A stretch of 64,000 nt of DNA, taken from Prinsepia uniflora. Lineage: Eukaryota; Streptophyta; Magnoliopsida; Rosales; Rosaceae. The position numbers were made by a program, and so were the translations under genes. The stretch lies in contig CM064873.1 in assembly GCA_032719365.1 (NCBI GenBank), positions 36,867,742 through 36,931,741 on the forward strand, in the 5' to 3' direction. The notes below the pieces were generated by a model, which was not told the DNA's origin, ran no database searches, and worked only from the letters and a program-made list of their open reading frames with translations. Below are positions 45,725 to 58,593 of the stretch, one piece after another (the first letter of the stretch is position 1; every line of letters starts with the position of its first letter).

Positions 45725-47004
45725 AATAACCAATTAAACGACCTCCGATCGACCTGAAACCACCACCATTAGATTCAGATCGTCAGAACCTTTTAAACAA
45801 GACTAGTTTGACCTCGAAATTTCTATCAAGGCGCCTTCACGCGCTGATCAAAGTTTCAGTCAACGATCAACGCTGACGTCAGCTGCTGACATGGCACTCC
45901 TGTCACGTGTCACTGACACCCTACTGGAGTGTCATTAACACCCTAATGACGTGGCCCTACCATGTGTCATGCTAATGTGGCATGATGATGTGGCATGCTT
46001 ATGTCATCATGCTGACGTCATGGCCTTGCAGGAGAAGACGACCAGAGCCGCCATGCGCCATCGTTTGGTTCGCTGGTTGGCAGTCGAAAAACCTCCATTT
46101 TTGGCCTGATTTTCAAACCTTCATATCTCCCTCAATACTCAACCACATCTTATGCTCTTTATATGGAAATCTATCTACTCAAGCCAAGGAATCCAAATAT
46201 GAATCCAGAATTGAGAGAAAGTACCTGGTTTTCACGATATGAGCTTCCAAAGTATTGGCCAAACTTTGAGTCCTTCTCCTGGCCACTCCCGGCATCTAAA
46301 ACCTTCCATTCTTGATCCTATTGGCTCGTATGAGCTCCAAGAACATGAATATGGCTTTAGTTTCAATCCAAAACATCAAAATCAAAACCCAAAATCAAAC
46401 ACCCCCCACGGCTTACCTTTGTTTCTCGCGATTTCTGGCCAACGACCTTGACCACTGCCTTCCTCCATCAATCTCCATCATCTCTCCATCCTCCCTCACT
46501 CTCACTCACCCTCTCAGTCTCTCTGTGGCCTCAAGCAAGAAGATGGAAAAATGATTTTGGGTGGGTACGGGTTTGGATGAATGAAGAAGATGAAAAAGAA
46601 GATGATGCATGATGTGGGGTAATGGGCCAATGGGATGAGTGACACTTGTCACTCATCCATTGGTCTATGTGAGATATTTTGGGTCCCATTAAAGACAAAC
46701 TAAAATCCACTTATTTCGAAAATCGTGCAATCGTAAAACGCAATCGAACCTTCTGTGACCCGTTACTTTCTCGTACGATGTCTGATTTTGACATGTCGTC
46801 TGTCTACAAACTCGTATCATCTCGATCTACGTAATGGACCTCGATCCACATGCATTTGACTTCTCGGGTCAAAAGTGAATATTTTCTCCTTTCTTAGGGA
46901 AAAATCATCATTTCACCTCGATCGTTCGATAATCCTCTATTAATCCCCGATAATCCACAATTAGTCCTTAATTATTCTCATAGATTCAGGACAGCTCGTT
47001 AAAA
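45725..47004 (-). mobile_element. Gypsy LTR fragment M, minus strand
   Basis: Related to element F's LTR: same GACCTCCGATCGACC stretch, a G-box/TGACGTCA cluster (45866-46025) and the exact palindrome (46634-46657). It starts on the minus strand at about 47004 with a decayed TTTAACGAGCTGTCC. The part beyond the putative intron is missing where LTR L ends. Open frames at 45982-46554 are LTR sequence without recognisable domains. Confidence 0.75.
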
Positions 47005-47760
47005 TCTACCCCCCTAAAAGAATTTCGTCCTCGAAATTCAAATCGACTCATTTCCACATCCAAAACTGCGAAAATCCAATTCTACCTCTAACCCAAGGTA
47101 CACGTGAGAGTCTCTATCCATAGTATGCACCAACATCAACGTCACTCGACGTTAACTACAATCCGAGGTTTAACGATGAATTGAGCTCAATCCTCTGTGA
47201 CCGCATCCAACAAATGCGTGACCAACTATCACCGGAAATCTCAACACTCCATTACTCAATCTCTCAAGTCTCAAATTTTAAGTCACGAGCGAGACATCGA
47301 CACTCGTTGGTGTCACCTGTCACACGCACAGGTGTATTCAAAATCCAATTTGACCATCCTATTCTACCAAGCTGACATCCTACTTAGCATTCATTTTGTC
47401 AATTCTACTCAACTGACCATCCAAGCTAGCAAGCTGACATTCTGCACAGTTTCCAATCTGATAATCCTGCTCGGCTGGCAATCCAAGCTGGCATTTGGCT
47501 CATTATCCAATTTTACAATACTTCTCCTGATGGGCATCACAAGTCCTCTATCTCACTCGACGGTCTCCAACCGTAAATCACACTCACGACACACCGTCGT
47601 GTCTAGCCAATAACTCATCGGCTCTACTGTCACCACTTGAATCATTATCGAAAGACTCGACTCGCTCCAGAGTCTTATTAGCATCCCCCGTATCACTCAT
47701 CGACAACGCTGTGATCCTAACTCCTCTTGAGTCCCAAACTATCAGAAAATCCTATCTTTT
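47005..47760 (-). mobile_element. Internal remnant of the element owning LTR M
   Basis: Next to the LTR the minus strand carries the pol-terminus block GAATTTCGAGGACGAAATTC (47021-47040) and a polypurine tract (CTTTTAGGGGGGTAGA). No coding domain can be read further out, and the boundary with low-copy DNA near 47760 is approximate. Confidence 0.6.
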
Positions 47761-49766
47761 GCACCAAGTAAGAACTATCAGTGATTCATTCCTCGAATAG
47801 AAAATTTGACAGATTCATGTATGCTCAACAGATCCATATATTCACAATAGATTCATACATGCATACATAAGATAAATGTAATTCATTACTTAATTGAAGA
47901 TCAAATCAAGAATCGAAAACCTAATTTTGAAATTGGGAGAATTACTTACATACATGTGGCCCTTCCTTGATATGGATTCTATAGTCTCATTTGATACAGA
48001 TTTTCTAGCCTATTACTTATGTTCTATTTACTCATATCTTGTATGGTTTTTTTTTTTCAAACAGTTAACTTCTCCTACCATTTTCTTTAAAAATAATAAT
48101 AATAATAATAAACTTCTCTTAACATTTTGCTTATAAAGAAGAAGTTGAAAACACACTATCTTCTATACTCTCTTATTTCTGCTTCACATTAAAACACCTC
48201 ATTCTTTGAATGGGTTAACGTAAATATTACGGTGGAGGTGCTTGATCGAGCCCACCATTTCTAGCAGATCAAAACTCAATTAAAGAATGAGGTGTTATGT
48301 AATCGGGTTAAATCATATAAATGAAGCTGATTGGTTGTAGCACATTGACTCGCTATTGTCTTTATAGTGATTGTATAATGCTCATATAGTACATACATAT
48401 GAATTGTGTTTGATCCGAAAACGGATCTAACGAAATATGACCTTGGTAGACATTAAGGGTCTTTTTCTACTTCTCTTGGAGACCTACGAGACAATATAAA
48501 GAATGTTTAACACCAGCGGGGTGCCAAATTGACTCTCATATGTGAAGGGAGATCATACATAGTTTAAGCATAGTAAGGTTTAGTGAATAGTAGTTACCTC
48601 TATATGAGGAAATTTGTTATGTATGTATAGTGGTAGTAAATGTAGTGGTTGACACCCTAGCGAAGTAAGGCCTAAGCCATCCTTCTAGATGGTGACATTT
48701 GTCCTAAGGACTTAGGATGCCAAATGAGTGGTGGTGATCCATTTTGCACGTTAGGGGAGTGTTGTTCTTGTGCAGACTGAGGTACCGACCAAGGTGTGCT
48801 GACCACAGATGTTTTCGGGGTGAATCTGATAATGTGGCCAGCGGGTCGATGAGAGACACATTGGTCGGTATGCAGTATGCTCGGCTGTTCATGTGTACTG
48901 TCACATTAGTCTTCCTTCTGGTGTTTGGTTGGAATGGTATAAACAAATTATATAATAATTTTCCGGTCACCAGAAAACTCATAAGGATGGCGAAATCTAG
49001 GAAAATTTCCAGAAAATACGACAATCTCTTAACCCTTGTTTCTTAACATTTTTTAGTGATTTAAAAGACGAAATTAATTGAGTTTTCATTTAGTTTATGT
49101 TGATATTATTACTGAAAGCTAAAAGATACAATAAAAATATGAATTATGAAATTTACAAAAATTAGGTTTTTGAGGCAATAGTTTTTTTCTCTCAATCTCT
49201 CTTGCTTACCTTTTCTTGGAAGAAAAGATAGGAAATTGAATCCGAATTAGGGAGCACGAAATATGGTCAAGGATGCAACAAGCATGTTGGATTTGTAGAG
49301 GGAGAGAGAAAATGGAAGATAGTTGAAGAAAAGATGTAATGGATTTTAAGAACTTAGGAGGTGCAATTTTCTTAGGAGTGTAAATACCATGGGCCAAATG
49401 ACAAATATATGATAAATTAGGGTATATTGCAGATTGAAGTTAAGAAAAGGAATATTGTAGATTAAAATTAGTGTGATTGGGGACATTTGAGCTAATTAGA
49501 CAAGAAATAAATTGCTATATATCGTTAACTAACTGATCATAGTTTGACATTCAATAACTTTAGTTTAGAAAATAACCAAACCAAACCAAGCTTTACTAGC
49601 TTGTGCATCGAACATTAACACTTTTGTCTGTGTTGTTTGTGATCACTAATCAGGGTGGAAACCAGATGGGATTTTGTGTGTAGCTCAATTTACTCTCTTG
49701 AAATTCTGAGGGTCCAGATCGATCGAAGAGGAGAGAAACAGGTGCAAAGTAGATTATATTTGAAAT
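47761..49766. other. AT-rich intergenic DNA downstream of the CYCLOPS gene
   Basis: No LTR similarity and no supported gene. It holds a T9 run at 48049, an (AAT)n run at 48092-48110 and a foldback sequence at 48193-48296. An open frame of 100 codons at 48744-49046 has no recognisable motif. The 3' untranslated region of the gene probably lies in the last few hundred bases, but no end can be placed. Confidence 0.6.
48193..48296. repeat. Short foldback element, 15-bp arms
   Basis: AACACCTCATTCTTT at 48193-48207 and its exact reverse complement AAAGAATGAGGTGTT at 48282-48296, with weaker pairing continuing inward (GAATGGGTT against AACTCAATT). The size of 104 bp fits a miniature inverted-repeat transposon or a small-RNA hairpin. 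No clear target duplication was seen. Confidence 0.5.
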
Positions 49767-52700
49767 TCAAAATTTTCCGGTTTCTGTGAGGATCCTCTCA
49801 ATCTCCTCTAGGAGGCGTTCTTTTTCGTCGATTAGATCTTCATTCTGCTTCTGCAGCTCTTCTATCTGCTTGGTCTGCTCAGAATCCTTCCTGAAACAAT
49901 CAATATGGTTAATTTACATGAAAATGGAAAATTGTTATTAATTTGTTGGATTACGTAGAGTACCTATTCATGAAGGACAAGTTAAGTTTGAGGGATCGGA
50001 CTTCCTTCTCAAGATTTTCACAACGCTTCAAGACAGATTGTACATCTGATGGTATTACTGGAGCTGAATTCCTTTCCTTTGCCTCTGCCATTCTTCATCA
50101 ACATATCAAAGAATAACATAGGCTTTGAATTATTGAATTGAACTTAAGCTGAGTGAGGCCTGAGATCATTTACTTACTTTCGTGACCTCTCCACCCTGCG
50201 CTTTTTTGTGGCGTCCTCCTTGTCCGCTGCACAATATTTCCTTTTTCTGTTAGATTTCAGTTCAGACTTGAGAGTATGGTAGTATGCCATGTCAATTGTC
50301 AAATAAACAAAGAAACCAAAACTAGCGCAGCGGAAATCTCAATCTTTAGGCTTATGGGCCATTAGCATCGAAGCTGACTAATTTGGTTACCTGAAACTGA
50401 ACCTGTAACTCCTGATGTCACAGATCCATATCGCTCTAAACGCTCCCCCCTCTGTCAAATCATCGGCTCTTAAATTAGCAACCAATAAAAATTAAGCAAT
50501 TCAATCTGTAAAACTTTCAATCATTATAGAATACCTTTTGATCTTCTTTCAAATTTCCAATGATCCGTTCTCTGAAATCTGCACTCCCTTAACAACAACT
50601 TTAATCACATCAAAACCGACTCATCAAATATCATCTAATTCCCACACCAAAATTATATGAAACTAATAAAATGATTAGTACTACTACTACTACTACCTCC
50701 TTTAGATCTAGATCCATTTTCTGAACTCCTATTCCCAGATCGTTTGATTGAATTCGTTTCGCAAATGCTGAGCGTTTGACATGAATTGCTGGGACCATCA
50801 CATGCATCAAATCCAGATGAAACTACTGGTGCAGCAGCAGATGATTCACTTTGGGAAGCTTCTCGACTTATGGGATTCGGGTTTCTCACATTTACAAACC
50901 CTTCCATCTCAATATCCAGCAGAGATCTTTCAACATTTTGTGCATTTTCATCATTCATATTATCAACTTCGATTGCCGATACTTGCTCAAATGTTGCTGC
51001 CATTTCATGGATTTTATGATCTCCTCCCTGCCCTTGATCAAAACCAGTGTTCACGAAGACTTGTTGGGTAGAGAAACGGGCATTGGAGCGATCATCCTCT
51101 GCACCATGCCCTTCTTTCTCAATAATATTCTGGTTATTGCTAAGCTTTTTGCGTTCTAGCGTACCCTTGAGCATGCTTACAACAGATGAAACTTTATCAA
51201 TGTCACTCCTTTGTGGGGCGTTGAAATTTGATGACAATGAATTTGATGGAGAAATGAAGCTCCCCAGTTGGTTGGTGACCTCACAAACAGAAAGATGATC
51301 ATCATTGAAAGCATTTGAAAATGCAAATTCTTGTTTCACTTCCAAACCCATTTCTGTTTGAGCATTTTGCATTGCAACATACCTCCTCCTGCATTTTGCA
51401 TTACTCAATCAGATGATGCCAGTGCCGTCACAAGAATTAGTAATTCATAAAATTTAACAGAAATATTTCTCTTTTTAATTATTTTATGCAATACCGTAAT
51501 TCAGAGGACCGGCTTCTTGTCATAGGTTGGGAACTATGAAACCAGGCCTGCATTCACGTTTCACAGTAAAATATATATTACAAATATGATAGAACTGAAG
51601 ACGCTGATTCTTTGAATAATTTTGAATCGCGGAAGGAATCAATATTTAGAACATGCCTTGGCCAAATATAGCTCACTAGCCTGCATTCCACTTTCAACAC
51701 CAAGCCTCCAGATCATCGGATTTGAATTTTGATTGTTATCAGCAGAGATTTCATCAGACACGGGTACTGCATTCATTTGTGGAGGATGTATACAATCGTT
51801 GCTTGTTTTCTTTTGAAGTATTCCATTACCATTACCATTACCAACATGTTGCTGACCAGACATACCAACTATTTCAGTAGATATTCTGTCATCAAAACCA
51901 GCAAGAATCAATCTCTCATGGAAAAAGTGGAAAACAGAACTAATTTTTATTATGACATGTTAAAAGTTTGAGAGTAGCCGAAGAAATTTTAAGAGATCCT
52001 TCTAAATGAAGTGCTGGTTTAGCGAGCGAAATTAATTGGTGCAACTCATCAAATTCAATTATATTAATGTAAAAATGAATGTCTTTTGGTGGTAAGGGGA
52101 TCAAATAGATGGGGTGACTTAGATGAAAACTTATCAAATCCAACCCACAACTCTTACACCTTGGCGTAACAAAATGTCTATCCCAACTCCGCCACTCTTC
52201 TTTAGACAACACCAAATAACATACTTAAAAAATATCGAAAATTCGAATATGATATCACTATCATCAATTACAAGAAGGACGCTCCTGCCTATGTCTAATC
52301 CCATCTAATCGTTTTGCAATCTAAATATAAACATTTTTATATATAAGATGTTGAAAATGCCTATGATCAATATTAAAATGTTACCTCCGTGATCCTTGTC
52401 GAGTTCGATGTGCAATGCCAGATGGATTATAGCAATTGCTCTGGAAAAAAATAAAAAATCAGCAAGGAGGCAATTTCTGCTCGTTTTTTCTTCATTTTCA
52501 TTACGACTCGCAGAATTTGATTAGATAATTTCTTAAATTCAATACATTTTTAATGTAAAAAGTGTTTCGTTGCAGAAAAAATTAAATAAAATAAAATTTA
52601 TAAGGAAATTTATATTTTCTAATTGTATCATTTTTATTTTCAAAATATATTGAATTTAATGAATTATCCAATCAAATCCATTCTAATCCTCTTCACCAAA

Positions 52701-53276
52701 AATTAGGCCGCACTTCACATTTCTTTTCCCGACCAGTCCATTTATCTTTTTTATTTGGAAGACCGGCGGCCTTAAGGTTTTTAGTTGCTAAAAACCTAGA
52801 GCATAGAATATGCTCTATCATCTGATCAAATCCCTATATCATCCCTGGCCAGTTTCTAAATTCTAATGGCTTATTATATGTAGATACATGTGAATCTATC
52901 ATGATTTGACTCGCAGATCACGAACTTTGGAAAGAAAAAAAAAAGAGAGTAAGAGAGAGAAACTATAAACAATTTTCAATGAGAATTTGATCACAGGGCA
53001 TGATGAATGGGGTTTATGAAATAATTGATTAAAGAGAAATGAAGAGTGAACGTTGAGAAGTAGCTGAATAATAGAATTGCATGCCTCTCCAGTTGTGAGC
53101 CAGGTTTTGAAGAGCTCCTCGCTATCTGTACGAAAGTTTTGAGACAAATTCTTAAAGCCAAGCATCTCCATGGTGGGCTGCAGAGGTGTTGCAACCGAGC
53201 TCTCCATGTACGATCTCACCATCAGCTCCTCACTCGTATTCCTACAATACAACTCCCACAGCCCTCTTTCTTCCAT
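49767..53276 (-). CDS. CYCLOPS: CYCLOPS/IPD3 symbiosis transcription factor, ten exons
   Basis: Nuclear DNA-binding activator of the common symbiosis pathway. In legumes it is phosphorylated by CCaMK and activates NIN, ERN1 and RAM1 for root nodules and arbuscular mycorrhiza. Exons: 53085-53276, 52385-52440, 51657-51912, 51495-51547, 50697-51388, 50535-50578, 50391-50451, 50178-50226, 49964-50092, 49767-49890. They join in frame to 551 residues, against about 518 in Lotus. The start is the only in-frame ATG before the conserved MEERGLWELY. Visible: MEMLGFKNLSQNF and FRTDSEELF (S52, matching Lotus S50), TRSRSSELRRRY (S182, matching S154), KVSSVVSMLKGTLERKK, SQSESSAAAPVVSSGFDA, basic nuclear signal KKRRVERSRK (459-468) and a C-terminal coiled coil (about 480-547) ending ILTETGKF. 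Introns 1 and 3 appear to use GC donors (GAG|GCATGC, AAG|GCATGT). No stop or frameshift is present. Residue matches to Lotus rely on recall. Confidence 0.95.
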
Positions 53277-54650
53277 CTCGCGGCTTGCTGCCCTGCGGCC
53301 CCGACCAAGCAGCAGAAGATAGATGAGACGATCTCTCAAGACTCAGAAATTAACCAGCATTACGTCTTTGAGTTTGAACCAACTTTTGACAACCAATTTT
53401 GCCTCAAGTATCTCAACTCAGAGATCACAAGTGCTCAACAACAATAACACCAACTCATCTGCATGTCAACTATCAAAAAACAATTTCCAATTAATTATTG
53501 ACACCAGCTGGAAAGACTTCAAACATTAAAACCAATCAGTATATGATAAAGAAAAGGTGTTTCAATTAAGTACCTACCTAGCTACCTAATATATGTATAT
53601 ATAATTTTTATTTTATTTGTTCTTTGTGGACAATTTTACAGGTATGTGCATATCAACGGCTGCTTGTGGTCATCAAAACTAAATAATGATGAACTCATGC
53701 GGTATCGGTATCTATGATTTTTGGGTTCTCTAAAGATTCCCCATACCATTCATTGTCTCTTCCTTCTCATCAAACGTATATTCTTATTCTTACGGCAGTA
53801 GCTTCGTTATTTATATTGTTTATTAACGCTTGGTCAAACATACCAACTTAATTTTATCATACAAGGGCCCATGGATGATGAGGGGATCGGATTCTACGCA
53901 CGCTCCAACCAGACCACCCACTTCACAATGTTGAGTTAAACCATGATGCTAGTGACAAAACACCAACACCAGCCTTCATATTGATTACTTTCGGTGATTG
54001 GATTCGATGACTCCAAATTCCATACAGGGTTTTATTTTCAAGAGAGTGGATTTGATAAACTTTCTTCTATCACTACTCCCTTTACTCCACTTATATTGAA
54101 AGAGCGTCTATTTTCATAAGCAAAATCAGTACATTGAATTTTCCAAAGTAAAGACTTATCCAATTATGCTCCCTAAATGTAACCTACAATTACTATATAT
54201 AGGACAATCTAGTGACCGATCCTCTTCCATTAGTTTCGACTTTCGAGATGTGGGTTTGAGATATACCTAACTAGCTAGTATCAATTTATGAAAATAAATA
54301 ATTTACGGTAGACCTAGAAACAGCAATGAAATGATGGAAGCAAGGAAAGGGACCTGTTGAATTGGTTTTTATTTAAAAATTGAAGCCGATGGGCGGGCGT
54401 TTTCTATGTGTCATGGCTTGGGGAGTATGTAGACTCGACGACTTTTTTATATGTGGTAAATTGGTAATGGTCCATCCAAAACCTAATTCAAGTCAGTCAA
54501 GTGGCCTTACAAAATAGGAAAGATCATATGCTCTAATGCTACAAGCCAATTTCCTTTTGTTTTTGCCAATTACTTTCAAGGTTTATGGCCAAATGATGGG
54601 TGTCAGTGTCACATCTGCCCTGTTTGCTCCAAAATTATCAAGTTTTTGTA
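53277..54650. promoter_or_regulatory. Upstream region of CYCLOPS
   Basis: Low-copy, AT-rich sequence free of LTR similarity. The frame upstream of the start codon stays open for about 20 codons without ATG, probably 5' untranslated sequence. I cannot place a transcription start or name a binding site with confidence. Confidence 0.45.
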
Positions 54651-55103
54651 ATTAGGGCAAGAGATTGTATTAAATGGCAGCGTGCCACTATATTATCACT
54701 AGAATAAGCTTAGTAGATGTAAGAGTAAAGAAACTTGCGATCCGAATAATTTAATTTTTAATAAATAAGAAGATTTCAAATGTGCATAATGTAATACCCT
54801 TTCCAATATCATTATATTAAAAAAAAAAAAAAAACTTTCAATAAGGGGATTATGAGCTAAATAAGAACAATGTCCAATATTAGGTCAAGAGATTGTATTA
54901 AATGGCAGCGTGCCACTATTATCACTAGAATAAGCTTAGTAGATGTAAGAGTAAAGAAACTTGCGATCCGAATAATTTAATTTTTAATAAATAAGAAGAT
55001 TTCAAATGTGCATAATGTAATACCCTTTCCAATATCATTATATTAAAAAAAAAAAAACTTTCAATAAGGGGATTATGAGCTAAATAAGAACAATGTCCAA
55101 TAT
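54651..55103. repeat. Direct tandem duplication, 228-bp period
   Basis: 54651-54878 and 54879-55103 are nearly identical, both running from ATTAGG through CAAGAGATTGTATTAAATGG to TGTCCAATAT. Differences are a three-base TAT indel and the length of an A run (about 16 against 13). It lies 1.4 kb upstream of the CYCLOPS start codon. Confidence 0.9.
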
Positions 55104-56729
55104 AAGTTCGGATAGCGCTTTGCAATAATTAATCTTTTATCGCCTCCAGCATCACCTTCTCCTAAAATCGTCAGCCAAACACTGCTCCACACTCTTGTTT
55201 CGCTTTCCGCTGAATTAATTCAGAACCGCAATGAGATCGCTGTGGGGACGATGACTTTGGGTCTTACTTATTTATACTTGGGGCAACTTTGGTAATTAGT
55301 AAAAACTAATGTTTGGATGGGATTCACGTATTCTATGGTGGATATTTTTATTTTAGATTGTGGCTTCTCATGCAGTGATTCAAATATCAGCCGACATAGC
55401 CGATATATTGACAATATATCATTGTTTAGGCGGAGCGACACATAAAGGGGGTAAGAAAAATCTTCCGAGAAAATCGATGGTATCGGAGAAAATGGGAGAA
55501 TATCTCTGATTTTGGTCGATGATTTTGGTCGATATCAATGATTTTCCCCCATTCGGTTGATAGTCACCGAAAACCAAATTCAAACTCAAAACTCAAACCC
55601 AAAAAAATGAGATCTGTGGATGAACAGAAAAGGGAATTATTCAATCCTACAAATTACAATTATTCAAACCTACAATTAATTATTCAAGTTCACGAGTGAT
55701 CAGAAATTGGAAAAGCAAACTAAATTGGCCATCAATCACGCATGAATAGCTACAAATTTGGAAAAATTTAAAAACCACTCAAACACTCACTTCAATCAAC
55801 AGATCTACAAATTGCAGCAATTGAGAGAGAACATAGAAGATAGTCGAATTGGAGAGAAAATAAATTTGGGGCAAACCTCCCTTGACCGACTTCAAAGCAC
55901 AATTGCACTCCTCCTCGAATCTGTCATTGACTGCCAAACCTCGAAGCACAGAACACCTCGGCCCTCGATGGCGGCTCCTCCTCGACCCTCGACCGACAGC
56001 ATACCTCGACCCCTCCGCTTCTCTCACCCTCCTCCTCGACCCTCGATGACGACGGGTCCACCCTGCTAGTCGTCCCTGTTCTCCCAGGCTCGCTGCCCCT
56101 TTACGGCCGCCTCTCACCGTCGCACCAGACAGAGCCCAGGAGAAAATTCCAAACGGCTCTGCAGGCTTCCACACAAAGAAGAGATCGATTGATTGATCTC
56201 TGTCAAACCCCAACCCGTCGTTTTTAAGCGATGCAAGTGAAACTGAAACGCTGCTTTTTTAACTTTAACGTTTTTTTAGGTCAAATACCGTTTTTGTTTT
56301 CCTTATTATTTTCCTATTTAAATTATTTTCAAAATTTCAAATAATAAGTAAAATATATTTTAGTAATTTATGTTTTATTTTAGAATATATATTTTAATTT
56401 AGAACATATGTTTAATTTAGAATACATCTTTAATTTGAAAAATGGCTTAACTCACATATTTAGAATATATGTTTTAATTTATAATATATGATTCAATTTA
56501 GAATATATGTTTCAATTTAGAATACATGTTTAATCTAAAAATTGGCTCCTTTTGTATATTTGGTAATATATATTTTAATTTAGGAATATAAGTTTTAATT
56601 GAAATAATTGAAATAATGTGATTATAATTTAGAATTATTTTTTTTAATTTATTATTATTTTTATTTTTATTATTATTATTTGTCATTATCAAATTCTAAT
56701 TATTTTTCATGTAACTTAGATTTCGTAAT
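55104..56729. other. Region upstream of the hAT-like gene
   Basis: No supported gene. 55385-55560 is rich in CGATAT and GATTTTGGTCGAT repeats. 55940-56100 is a short GC-rich, CTCGACCC-repeat stretch that gives spurious open frames on both strands. 56280-56700 is very AT-rich with repeated TTTAATTTAGAATATATG words. It may be the 5' part of the hAT element, but no terminal inverted repeat was recognised. Confidence 0.5.
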
Positions 56730-58553
56730 ATGGCTAGTGGAAATGCAAGTGAAAGCCGCCCAAGACCTGAACGAATTGACCCAGCATGGAAATATGCCAT
56801 TGCAATTCCTAGAAATAAAAACGGTCTCATATGTTCGTTTTGTCAACATCAGTTCCAGAGTGGAGGCATAATGCGATTCAAGTTTCAGCAGGTTTTGATT
56901 AGAAAAAAATTGTTCAAAAATGCAAAGATGTACCTAAAGCTATTAGGGATGTGGTCAGAACATGAATCAAAAGTAAAGATACTACTAAACAGAATAAGAA
57001 TATGATTGGTGAGAACATACGAGCTGGCTTGAGAGGAGATCCACTAGACACTCAAACGAGCATTCAAATTAATGATAGTGATGATGAAGATGATGATGGA
57101 TTCGCTTATCCTACAGATTTGCATAGATCTAAGAGAGTAGCATATCGCTATGCTGTAAATGCATCGAGGGATGAGGCACGGCGAAGTGTTGACACTTATG
57201 GAGTTGGTACCATGCGTGATGCTCAAGGAGCAAGTAGCAGTCGCCAACAACCTCAAAAGATGCGTCGGTCACAAAGTTTGGGTGATCCATTTCCAATTCC
57301 TCCATAACCAAAGCTCTACAAAACTGCACGAAGTCAACAGCAGACTGTAAAACCTATGTGGAAAGGTTCCAAAAAGAAGTTGAGTCGATACATAAGAAAT
57401 TTTTTTTATATAGGAATGCGTGGCTCCAAATATAGTTAACTCTCATCATTTTAAGAATATGATTATTGAAGCCCAACGATCAGGTATTTAATAAATTTAT
57501 TTATGATATATTTTTATTTAACTTATGAAATAGCATTAAATGGTAACTTATGTTTTGGTTAGCAGGTGAAGGCATGTCCACTTCTTCTCCATATGAAGTG
57601 AAAAATAAATATCTTCCTATGGAGTATGAAGATATGACGTCGTACGTGGAGCAACAAAAGTGACAATGGGAAATTTATGGATGTACCATAATGTGTGATG
57701 GTTGGACCGGTCCAACGAAGTTATCCATAATCAACTTCATGGTATATAGTAAGGGTTCAACTGTATTTCTCAGGTTAGTTGATTCTTCCAAAAGCCATAA
57801 AGACTATTTGTATATACAAAATTTGTTGAAAGAAGTATTTCAAGAGGTTGGAGTACAAAATGTTGTACAGATTGTTACTGATAATGGGTCAAACTTTAAG
57901 AAGGCTGGAAAAGAAATGATGAAGATGTATCTTATCTATTGGACTCCTTGTGCAACCCATTGTATAGACCTAATATTTGAAGATATTGGGGAGAATGAAA
58001 CAATATCGATCATCATAAAAAATGCTAGGCAGGTAACTAACTACATTTATAATCATTTATGGTTACTAGCTCAAATGCATGATTTCTGTCAAGGAGACTT
58101 GGTTCGTCCTGGTGCATTAAGGTTCGTAACCAACTATATTTGTATAAACAGTATAGTAAAGCAAAACGTTGGCCTTAGAAGATTTTTTACAAGTGATCAA
58201 TGACATGGTAGCCCACGGAGTAGGAAAGTCGAAGGTAAGAGGGTTGAGGCTCATATCCTCGACCAAAGATTTTGGGAGTCCTTGGAAATGATGCAGTCAA
58301 TATGCAAACCTTTATACAACATCCTTTGAATTGTTGATATTGAGGTAGTCCCAACCATGCCAATCCTTGCTAGTGAACAAGGTGTTAATGCCGATAGAGT
58401 TCTATATGAAGAAGTGGGAAGTGAGGAAGTAGGAAATGAGCGGGATATGTCTTCATGGGAGAGATCAATGCTTGGTTCTACCGTTGAACGTGACTTGAGA
58501 GCTGATGCTACTAGTAAGGGGCTACATCAAAATAAATCTACTGATGATGATGC

Positions 58554-58593
<40 letters not shown>

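Noticed and set aside
48744..49046. 100-codon open frame in intergenic DNA
   Set aside because: No motif, no visible splice context, and overlapping frame open on the other strand.
50653..51408. Separate 251-codon gene starting MSNAKCRRRY
   Set aside because: It is exon 5 of CYCLOPS read through both flanking splice sites; the apparent start is intronic.
53048..53085. GT donor at 53051 for CYCLOPS intron 1
   Set aside because: It would add 11 hydrophobic residues with no counterpart in known CYCLOPS proteins; the GC donor at 53084 fits the family length better. Not excluded.
55758..56213. Overlapping open frames on both strands (103 and 144 codons)
   Set aside because: Produced by a GC-rich CTCGACCC repeat stretch; no domain and no codon bias to favour either.
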